This document shows positions 57,221-64,000 of a stretch of 64,000 nt of DNA, piece by piece; position 1 is the first letter of the stretch; every line of letters begins with the position of its first letter. The translations under genes were made by a program, and so were the position numbers. Source of the stretch: Intrasporangiaceae bacterium (GTDB lineage Bacteria; Actinomycetota; Actinomycetes; Actinomycetales; Dermatophilaceae); NCBI GenBank assembly GCA_021324575.1, contig JAJPIW010000021.1, positions 62,001 to 126,000 of the forward strand. The letters run 5' to 3'. The notes beneath the pieces were generated by a model, which was not told the DNA's origin, did no database searches, and saw only the letters and a program-made list of their open reading frames with translations.

Positions 57221-59797
57221 TCAGCGCAGCACGAGGGAGTCGGCGTCCTCGTCGCGGTCGACGACGACGGTCGACCCGTCCGCGACCTGGCCGGAGAGGA
57301 CGGCCCGCGCGAGCCGGTCGCCGATCTCCTTCTGCACCAGGCGACGCAGCGGTCGCGCCCCGTATGCCGGGTCGTAGCCGGTGAGCGCCAGCCACTCCCG
57401 CGCCGCTGGAGTCACGTCCAGGTCGATCCGCCGGTCGGCCAACCGGTTGGCCAGGGCGCGGACCTGGAGGTCGACGATGTGTCCCAGCTCGTCGGTCGAC
57501 AGGGCATCGAACAGGATGATCTCGTCGAGCCGGTTGAGGAACTCCGGCTTGAACGCCGACCGGACCACGCTCATCACCGCATCCCGCTTCTCGGCGTCGG
57601 ACAGGGTCGGGTCGATGAGGAACTGCGACCCGAGGTTGGAGGTCATGACGAGGATGACGTTGCGGAAGTCGACGGTGCGGCCCTGACCGTCGGTCAGCCG
57701 GCCGTCGTCGAGGACCTGAAGGAGGATGTCGAAGGTCTCCGGGTGGGCCTTCTCCACCTCGTCGAGCAGCACGACGGAGTACGGGCGACGACGCACCGCC
57801 TCGGTCAGCTGACCGCCCGACTCGTAGCCGACGTAGCCGGGAGGGGCACCGATCAGGCGGGCGACCGCGTGCCGCTCGGAGTACTCCGACATGTCGATCC
57901 GGACCATCGCCCGCTCGTCGTCGAAGAGGAAGTCGGCGAGCGACTTGGCCAGCTCGGTCTTGCCGACACCGGTCGGCCCGAGGAAGAGGAACGACCCGGC
58001 CGGGCGGTCCGGGTCGGCGAGCCCGGCACGTGTCCGACGCACGGCGTCCGACACCGCCTCGACAGCGGCCGTCTGGCCGATCAGTCGCGACCCGATGATC
58101 GACTCCATCGAGAGCAGCTTCTCGGTCTCGCCCTGGAGCAGCCGACCAGCCGGTATGCCGGTCCACGACGAGATCACCTCGGCGATGTCGTCGGCGCCGA
58201 CCCGCTCCTTGACCATGAGGTCCTTGGAGTTGAGCCCGGCCGCGACCTCGGCCGCGTTGGCCTCGGCCAGCTCCTTCTCCAGCGCGGGGATCTCGCCGTA
58301 GAGCAGACGCGAGGCCTTCTCGTAGTCGCCTTCACGCTGCATACGCTCGGCTTGGGTCCGCAGGTCGTCGACGCGGGCCTTGAGCTCACCGACCTTGTTG
58401 AGGCCGGTCTTCTCGGCCTCCCAGCGCGCGGTCAGCCCGGCGAGCTCCTCGGACTTGTCGGCGAGGTCGGCGCGCAGCCGCTCCAGCCGGGCGACCGATG
58501 CCTCGTCGGTCTCGCGGGCGAGGTGCAGCTCCTCCATCTTGAGCCGGTCGACGGCGCGACGCAGCTCGTCGATCTCGACCGGGGAGGAGTCGATCTCCAT
58601 GCGGAGCCGCGACGCCGCCTCGTCGACGAGGTCGATCGCCTTGTCGGGCAGCTGGCGGCCGGTGATGTACCGGTCGGACAGCGAGGCGGCCGCGACGAGC
58701 GCCGCGTCCTCGATCTCGACCTTGTGGTGCGCCTCGTAGCGCTCCTTGAGCCCGCGGAGGATCGCGATCGTGTCGATGACCGACGGCTCCCCCACGAAGA
58801 CCTGCTGGAAGCGGCGCTCGAGGGCCGGGTCCTTCTCGATGTGCTGGCGGTACTCGTCGAGCGTCGTCGCGCCCACGAGCCGCAGCTCGCCGCGGGCGAG
58901 GAGTGGCTTGAGCATGTTGCCGGCGTCCATCGCCGAGTCGCCGGTCGCACCGGCCCCGACGACGGTGTGCAGCTCGTCGATGAAGGTGACGACCTGGCCG
59001 TCGGAGTCGGCGATCTCGGTGAGCACGGCCTTGAGCCGCTCCTCGAACTCGCCGCGGTACTTCGCGCCGGCGACCATCGCGCCGAGGTCGAGGCTGATCA
59101 GGCGCTTGCCCCGGAGCGACTCCGGGACGTCGCCGTCCACGATCCGCTGGGCCAGGCCCTCTACGACGGCGGTCTTGCCGACGCCGGGCTCGCCGATGAG
59201 GACGGGGTTGTTCTTCGTCCGCCGGGACAGCACCTGGACGACGCGCCGGATCTCCGAGTCACGGCCGATGACCGGGTCGAGACGTCCCTCGCGCGCCATG
59301 GCGGTGAGGTCGGTGCCGTACTTCTCCAGGGCGTCGCCGCCCTCGGCCGGTGTCTCGGTGTCGACGCGCCGGCCGCCGCGCAGGGTGTCGATGGCCTTCT
59401 CCATGTCCTTGGCGCCGCGCTTCTCGACGGCCGCGAGGTGGCCGGTCTCGGCGAGGGCGAGGAGGAGCAGGTCCAGGGCGAGGAAGCTGTCGCCCTTGGC
59501 CCGCATGAGGGTATCGGCGCGCTGCAGCACCGCCAACGCCTCGCGCCCGAAGGTGGGCGAGGCGGCCGTCGCGCCGGAGGTGCGCGGCAGCGCGCGGATC
59601 CGGGCGTCGGCCTGCGCCAGGACATGGGCGGCGCCCGTCCCGGCGGCCTGCAGCAGGGTGTCGGCCTGGGGAGTGTCGAGCTGGATCAGCGCGCTCGCGA
59701 TGTGGTCGGGGGTGATCTCGGCGTTGCCATCGGACTGGGCGGTGCGCTGGGCGATCGCGAGCGCTTCGGCGACCTTGGAGGTCGGCTTGAGTTCCAT
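57221..59797 (-). CDS. clpB: ATP-dependent disaggregase ClpB
   Basis: The 858-residue Hsp100 has an N-domain, AAA-1 with Walker [16 protein letters not shown], a middle coiled-coil domain (about residues 400-520), AAA-2 with [15 protein letters not shown], and the sensor [13 protein letters not shown]. It works with DnaK to rescue aggregates. The upstream palindrome at 59843 has HAIR features, so HspR control is likely. Confidence 0.97.
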   Translation of the reverse strand: MELKPTSKVAEALAIAQRTAQSDGNAEITPDHIASALIQLDTPQADTLLQAAGTGAAHVLAQADARIRALPRTSGATAASPTFGREALAVLQRADTLMRAKGDSFLALDLLLLALAETGHLAAVEKRGAKDMEKAIDTLRGGRRVDTETPAEGGDALEKYGTDLTAMAREGRLDPVIGRDSEIRRVVQVLSRRTKNNPVLIGEPGVGKTAVVEGLAQRIVDGDVPESLRGKRLISLDLGAMVAGAKYRGEFEERLKAVLTEIADSDGQVVTFIDELHTVVGAGATGDSAMDAGNMLKPLLARGELRLVGATTLDEYRQHIEKDPALERRFQQVFVGEPSVIDTIAILRGLKERYEAHHKVEIEDAALVAAASLSDRYITGRQLPDKAIDLVDEAASRLRMEIDSSPVEIDELRRAVDRLKMEELHLARETDEASVARLERLRADLADKSEELAGLTARWEAEKTGLNKVGELKARVDDLRTQAERMQREGDYEKASRLLYGEIPALEKELAEANAAEVAAGLNSKDLMVKERVGADDIAEVISSWTGIPAGRLLQGETEKLLSMESIIGSRLIGQTAAVEAVSDAVRRTRAGLADPDRPAGSFLFLGPTGVGKTELAKSLADFLFDDERAMVRIDMSEYSERHAVARLIGAPPGYVGYESGGQLTEAVRRRPYSVVLLDEVEKAHPETFDILLQVLDDGRLTDGQGRTVDFRNVILVMTSNLGSQFLIDPTLSDAEKRDAVMSVVRSAFKPEFLNRLDEIILFDALSTDELGHIVDLQVRALANRLADRRIDLDVTPAAREWLALTGYDPAYGARPLRRLVQKEIGDRLARAVLSGQVADGSTVVVDRDEDADSLVLR

Positions 59798-59842
59798 CGT
59801 GTGTGGTCATCCTTCGGGTGAGGAGTCAGGGTTCACGAGGTG

Positions 59843-59889
59843 CAACCGACTCAGAGTTGAGCCTATTCCGCTCAACTCTGAGTCGGTTG
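59843..59889. promoter_or_regulatory. HAIR-like HspR operator upstream of clpB
   Basis: Twenty-nt arms flank a 7-nt spacer. The inner part is GTTGAGC-N7-GCTCAAC, compared with the HAIR consensus CTTGAGT-N7-ACTCAAG. The TTGAG and CTCAA halves and the 7-bp spacing are kept. The symmetry extends a further 13 bp on each side, beyond the usual element. It is 46 bp upstream of clpB, a known HspR target in actinobacteria. Confidence 0.75.
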
Positions 59890-59892
59890 AGA

Positions 59893-59930
59893 TGCCGTAT
59901 GCCGGTCGCTCGGCTCACCGGCATACGGCA
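59893..59930 (-). terminator. Hairpin of two GTATGCCG octamers downstream of the LCP gene
   Basis: TGCCGTATGCCGGT (59893-59906) and its complement (59917-59930) flank a 10-nt loop. It lies 48 bp past the stop of the LCP gene, so it probably terminates it. As at 19559, the stem is made of the dispersed octamer. Confidence 0.7.
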
Positions 59931-59978
59931 GACCAGGCATGGGGAGACCATACCCACGGACCGCAGCCGCGGGGAGTC

Positions 59979-61496
59979 TCAGCAGGCTGCCGCGAGGGTG
60001 GACAGCTCGTCGTTCTCGGTCGTCGTCGAGGTCCCGCCCGGGGTGGTGGTCGCCTTGTGGGTCGGGGTACTCGTGGCGGTGCTGGGCGTGGTCGGCGTGG
60101 CTGCCGGGTTGATCGCGGCCCGGACGAGTGACCGGATCTTGTCGTAGTCGGGGTTGTTGACGTCGACCACCCGGTCGGTGATCGGCAGGCTCCGGATCGT
60201 GCCCGTCTGGATCCGTTGGACCAGGTCCACCCAGGCGGGCAGGTCAGCCTGGGGGATGTCGATGCTGACGTTCTTCTTCAGGACCTCGGCGAGTGACGCG
60301 TAGTTGGCCAGCAGCTTGACCGGGTTGGACTGGTCGAGCAGGGCACCGACCACGCAGCGCTGCCGGCGCATCCGGCTGAAGTCATCGGACTGTGCGCGCG
60401 ACCGCGCGTACCAGAGGGCCTGCTTGCCGTCGAGGTGCTGGCGGCCCGGCTCGATCCACTCCTCCTGCCCGTTCTTGGTCCACGTGATGCCGCCGGCGCC
60501 GTTGCTCTTGCAGTCCATGCAGATCTTGGACTTGACGTCCAGGGTCACCCCGCCCATCGCGTCGACGAGCTGCTGGAAGCCAGCCAGGTCGATGATGACG
60601 CTCTGGTTGATCGTCAGACCCGTGATCCGGCCCAACGCTCTGCGGGTCTCGGTGTAGCCAGGTGTGGCATCACCGGGGAAGAGGTCCGCGTGGTTCTCCG
60701 CCTCGGTCCAGATGCCGTTGAGCAGACAGTTGGTGTTGACGCCGGCAGCGGGGTCGATGCAGTGGAACCCGTCGGGGTACAGCGCGTGCAGGGGGTCATT
60801 GGTGGCGAAGGGCACCCGGTCCAGGTTGCGGGGCAGCCCGACGAGGACCGTGTCGCCCGTCTTGGTGTCGACGCTGGCCACCATCATCGAGTCCGAGCGG
60901 ATCCCGATCCGGCCATGGCCGGAGTCGGCGCCGATCAGCATGATGTTGACGCGCGGGATGTGGGCCCACGGGTCTGACTTGGTCATGGCCGGGTTGACAC
61001 CCTCGGTCGAGAGGGCGCCGCTGGTGGGGTCGTTGAAGACTGCCCTGACCAGGTCGCGCTGGGTGGCGATCGTGCGCGCGCCGATGAGAGTCGGGAAGAC
61101 GACCAGGACGCAGCACAGGGCAGTGAACAGGCGGGTGGTCCACCGGTCGACCCCGGACAGACCGGCCGGTTGGGCGGTGAGGGCCGTCGCGACGATGGCC
61201 GCACACCACACAACCGCGCCGACCACCAGACCGATGAGGACGATGAGCAGCTTGCCCCGATCGACGCCGATGTTGAGCGCCGTCCGCACGATGCCCTGTG
61301 ACCCGACCTTGGCGAGTGCCACCCCTGCGGCGATGACGAAGAGGCCGAGCACGCCCACGCCCACGGCCCGCCTGCGGGTCGGGATCAGTCCGAGCCCAGG
61401 CACGACCGTGCTCCCGGACGTCAGGAGATAGAACCGCCTCAGCTCCCGGTTCTTCGTCTCACGTCGGGTCCGTCGATCTACGTCACGACCAGTCAA
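59979..61496 (-). CDS. LytR-CpsA-Psr family phosphotransferase
   Basis: The 505-residue protein has three hydrophobic segments in the first 150 residues. The LCP domain follows, with [21 protein letters not shown] and the [18 protein letters not shown] block that carries the pyrophosphate-binding arginines. LCP enzymes attach anionic polymers to peptidoglycan. The C-terminal tail is Thr/Pro/Ser rich. The start is TTG at 61496 with GAGGAG about nine bases upstream. Confidence 0.88.
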   Translation of the reverse strand: MTGRDVDRRTRRETKNRELRRFYLLTSGSTVVPGLGLIPTRRRAVGVGVLGLFVIAAGVALAKVGSQGIVRTALNIGVDRGKLLIVLIGLVVGAVVWCAAIVATALTAQPAGLSGVDRWTTRLFTALCCVLVVFPTLIGARTIATQRDLVRAVFNDPTSGALSTEGVNPAMTKSDPWAHIPRVNIMLIGADSGHGRIGIRSDSMMVASVDTKTGDTVLVGLPRNLDRVPFATNDPLHALYPDGFHCIDPAAGVNTNCLLNGIWTEAENHADLFPGDATPGYTETRRALGRITGLTINQSVIIDLAGFQQLVDAMGGVTLDVKSKICMDCKSNGAGGITWTKNGQEEWIEPGRQHLDGKQALWYARSRAQSDDFSRMRRQRCVVGALLDQSNPVKLLANYASLAEVLKKNVSIDIPQADLPAWVDLVQRIQTGTIRSLPITDRVVDVNNPDYDKIRSLVRAAINPAATPTTPSTATSTPTHKATTTPGGTSTTTENDELSTLAAAC

Positions 61497-61614
61497 ACCC
61501 GCGCAACTCCTCGTTCCGAGCACAGATTGTCCGGGACAGTATTCCCGAGGAACCTGTGCCGCGCCTCCATGTCGGCCGAATGCCGACTGGATCCGGCGGC
61601 TGGAGGCCCTTCGC

Positions 61615-63327
61615 TCAGAACAGGCCCACGATCTGGCCGTCGGCGTCGATGTCGATGGTCTCGGCGGCAGGGTGGCGGGACAGACCAGGCAGGGTGCGCA
61701 TCTCACCGCAGATCGCATAGACGTAGCCGGCGCCGGCCGCCAGCCGCACCTCTCGCACCGGCAGCCGCCAACCGGTAGGCGCGCCCTTGAGGCTGGGGTC
61801 GTGGCTGATCGACAGGTGGGTCTTGGCGATGACGACGGGCAGCCCCGCGTAGCCGAGGGACTCGAAGCGAGCCAGGTCCTTGGCCGCGGTCGGGGAGAAG
61901 TCGACCCCGTCGGCGCCGTAGACCTTGGTGGCGACGGCGATGATCTTGTCGACGATGTGGTCGTCCGCGGCATACGTCGGGGTGAACTCGTGCTTCTCCT
62001 CGCATGCCGCCACGAGGACCTCGGCGAGCTCGACGGCCCCGGCCCCTCCGTCCACGACGTGGGTGGCGACGGCGACGTGGGCCCCGGCCACCTCCGCCGC
62101 TGCCCGGATCACGTCGATCTCCGACTCGTGGTCGGTGGGGAAGCGGTTGATGGCGACCACGGGCGACACCCCGAAGTCGCGGACGATGGCGATGTGCTTG
62201 AGCAGGTTGGGCAGGCCGGCCCGGACGTCGTCAGGGTTCTCGGCGATCATCTCCGGCGGAAGCGGTTGTCCCGAGGCGACCTTGTATCTCCCGCTGTGGG
62301 TCTTCAGGGCACGAACGGTCACGACGAGGACCGCGGCGTCCGGGGTCAGCCCGGCTGTCGTGCACTTGATGTTGAAGAACCGCTCGGCTCCCATGTCGGC
62401 GCCGAAGCCGGCCTCGGTGAGCAGGTAGTCGGCCGCGTGGACCCCGACCCGGTCGGCGATGACCGAGGAGTTGCCGGTCGCGATGTTGCCGAACGGGCCG
62501 GCGTGGATGAGCACCGGACCGTTCTCGATCGTCTGCATCAGGTTGGGCTTGATCGCGTCCTTCATGACGACCGCCATCGCCCCCGCCGCCTTGAGGTCCT
62601 CGGCGGTCACCGGCGCCCCGGCATACGTGTAGCCGACGACGATCCGGCCGAGCCGCTCGCGCATGTCCTGCAGCGAGGTGGCGAGGGCCAGGATGACCAT
62701 GACCTCGGAGGCGGCGGTGATGTCGAAGCCGGTCTGCTGCGGGATGCCGTCCTGGCGCTGTCCGAGGCCGGTGACGACGTTGCGCAGCGACCGGTCGTTC
62801 ATGTCGAGCACCCGCCGCCAGGCGATGCTCCGCGGGTCGATGCCCAGCTCGTTGCCGAAGTGGAGGTGGTTGTCCAGGATCGCCGCGAGCAGGTTGTGCG
62901 CCGCGGTCACGGCGTGGAAGTCGCCGGTGAGGTGCAGGTTGAGCGTCTCCATCGGCACGACCTGGCTGTAGCCGGCCCCGGCGGCACCCCCCTTGACCCC
63001 GAACGTCGGGCCCATCGAGGGCTGTCGCAGGGCGAGGATGGCCCGTTTCCCGATCTGCTGGAGGCCCTGGGCCAGACCGACACTCGTCGTCGTCTTGCCC
63101 TCGCCGAGCGGGGTCGGGGTGACCGCCGTGATGACGACGTACTTGGCGCGCGGGCGATCCGCGAGATCGTCGATGACCGCCAGGTCGATCTTGGCGACAT
63201 TGCGCCCGTAGGGCTCGATCCGCTCCAGAGGAAGCCCGGCCGCCTCGGCGACCTCGGTGATGGGCAGCAGAGTCGCGGCACGCGCGATCTCCAGGTCTGA
63301 GGGCAGAGGCGTCGTCGGCACGGTCAC
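61615..63327 (-). CDS. fhs: Formate-tetrahydrofolate ligase
   Basis: The 570-residue enzyme makes 10-formyl-THF from formate, THF and ATP. The P-loop TPLGEGKTTTSVGL, the blocks FGVKGGAAGAGYSQV and FDITAASEVMVILALA, and the C-terminal GLSRHPAAETID are intact. It feeds purine and formyl-Met synthesis. GTG at 63327 is chosen; in-frame GTGs at 63321 and 63342 are alternatives. Confidence 0.96.
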   Translation of the reverse strand: MTVPTTPLPSDLEIARAATLLPITEVAEAAGLPLERIEPYGRNVAKIDLAVIDDLADRPRAKYVVITAVTPTPLGEGKTTTSVGLAQGLQQIGKRAILALRQPSMGPTFGVKGGAAGAGYSQVVPMETLNLHLTGDFHAVTAAHNLLAAILDNHLHFGNELGIDPRSIAWRRVLDMNDRSLRNVVTGLGQRQDGIPQQTGFDITAASEVMVILALATSLQDMRERLGRIVVGYTYAGAPVTAEDLKAAGAMAVVMKDAIKPNLMQTIENGPVLIHAGPFGNIATGNSSVIADRVGVHAADYLLTEAGFGADMGAERFFNIKCTTAGLTPDAAVLVVTVRALKTHSGRYKVASGQPLPPEMIAENPDDVRAGLPNLLKHIAIVRDFGVSPVVAINRFPTDHESEIDVIRAAAEVAGAHVAVATHVVDGGAGAVELAEVLVAACEEKHEFTPTYAADDHIVDKIIAVATKVYGADGVDFSPTAAKDLARFESLGYAGLPVVIAKTHLSISHDPSLKGAPTGWRLPVREVRLAAGAGYVYAICGEMRTLPGLSRHPAAETIDIDADGQIVGLF

Positions 63328-63427
63328 ACTATGCCGTCCCACCCCGGTGCTTGTCCGGTATGCCGCCTAGCCGGTTGGGGTGATTCGCGGGGTGAGATAA
63401 GCGCCCGGGCGGACGCCGTGGACGGTT

Positions 63428-64000
63428 TCAGCGGGCCGACGGCGTGCACCGGTCGGCCGGTGCCGCGGCCGGTGCGGCGGCCGCACCGGCGGCCGGCGCC
63501 GGCATCGCCACGGGCGCCCAGCGCTCCTCCACCCGCCCCACCCGCCAGATCGCCACGGCGACGACCCAGGTGAGGACGAACAGCCCGACGATGCCGTAGC
63601 CGACGTGGTCCAGGCTGATGCCGCCGATCGCGGCCAACGGGCCGGAGGTGATGCCGAGGCGGTCGTCGAGCACCGAGATCAGCTCGATGACGCCGATGAT
63701 GAGGGCCACCGCCACGGACAGCGCGGTGATCGTGATGTTGTAGTAGATCTTGCGGATCGGGCGGGCGAAGGCCCAGCCGTAGGCGACGTTCATGAACGCA
63801 CCGTCGATCGTGTCCAGGAGGCTCATTCCGGCGGCGAAGAGGATCGGGAGCGTCATGATCGCGTACCAGGGCAGGGCCACGGCCGCGGCGCCGCCGGCGA
63901 GGACGAGCAGGCTGATCTCGGTGGCCGTGTCGAAGCCGAAGCCGAAGAGCACCCCGATCGGGTAGATGTTCCACGGCTTGCGCACGATCTTGGTGAGGCC
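63428..64000 (-). CDS. Nickel/cobalt transporter, NiCoT family (N-terminus off window)
   Basis: The visible 190 codons are the C-terminal half of a NiCoT permease. They contain the LFGFGFDTATE motif and several hydrophobic segments ending in an Ala/Pro-rich tail. The frame is open at base 64000. NiCoT proteins take up Ni2+ or Co2+ with high affinity. The key HX4DH motif lies outside the window, so the metal cannot be judged. Confidence 0.85.
   Translation of the reverse strand, partial: GLTKIVRKPWNIYPIGVLFGFGFDTATEISLLVLAGGAAAVALPWYAIMTLPILFAAGMSLLDTIDGAFMNVAYGWAFARPIRKIYYNITITALSVAVALIIGVIELISVLDDRLGITSGPLAAIGGISLDHVGYGIVGLFVLTWVVAVAIWRVGRVEERWAPVAMPAPAAGAAAAPAAAPADRCTPSAR

Overview
The window is high-GC DNA (about 70% G+C by eye) from an actinobacterium. 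Gene content (PknG with GlnX/GlnH-like partners, LppX-type lipoprotein with P55-type MFS pump, HelR, SCO4225-like and DUF3151 proteins, DUF222-HNH gene) and GTG starts fit Micrococcales, most likely Intrasporangiaceae (Janibacter/Phycicoccus/Tetrasphaera relatives). That placement is inference. No rRNA, tRNA, CRISPR array, insertion sequence or prophage was seen. The window looks chromosomal.

Layout. 1-6300: partial sensor kinase, membrane phospholipase A2/hydrolase fusion, purC, soxR and a divergent MFS pump behind a textbook SoxR box. 6295-16511: purD (in-frame TGA), LuxR-type regulator, helR, DUF402 gene, purA, second LuxR-type regulator, DUF3151 gene, fba, small membrane protein. 16522-22721: ECF-like sigma factor with two YCII proteins, GNAT enzyme, SpoU methyltransferase, DUF222-HNH gene with unusual repeats at both ends. 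22936-30296: frameshifted VOC gene, polar amino-acid ABC transporter, DedA protein, and a two-component system with an ABC-2 exporter.

30486-43852 is one tightly coupled 11-gene operon on the minus strand. It reads lemA, telA, XpaC-like, AAA ATPase, glnX-like, glnH-like, coiled-coil protein, pknG (frameshifted), PP2C phosphatase, VWA protein, FHA protein. Kinase, phosphatase and FHA protein all carry N-terminal zinc ribbons. I read it as an extended GlnH-GlnX-PknG sensing pathway fused to a TelA/VWA/AAA stress module.

43934-64000: pyrE, MerR regulator, a probable lysine-catabolic set (glutaryl-CoA dehydrogenase-like, antiquitin-like aldehyde dehydrogenase, fused 2-oxoacid dehydrogenase E1) with a divergent LysR regulator, MarR regulator facing a decayed oxidoreductase fragment, exonuclease III, two MFS pumps, LppX/LprG-like lipoprotein, clpB behind a HAIR-like element, LCP protein, fhs, and a partial nickel/cobalt transporter.

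Three signals cut across the genes. (1) The octamer GTATGCCG/CGGCATAC occurs about 80 times in both orientations and all reading frames, far above chance. (2) Families of near-perfect palindromes sit at gene ends and, twice, inside coding sequences. (3) Several genes have a -10 hexamer 6-8 nt before a GTG start, the mark of leaderless transcripts. Three genes (purD, pknG, VOC) carry single-base lesions that may be real or sequencing errors.
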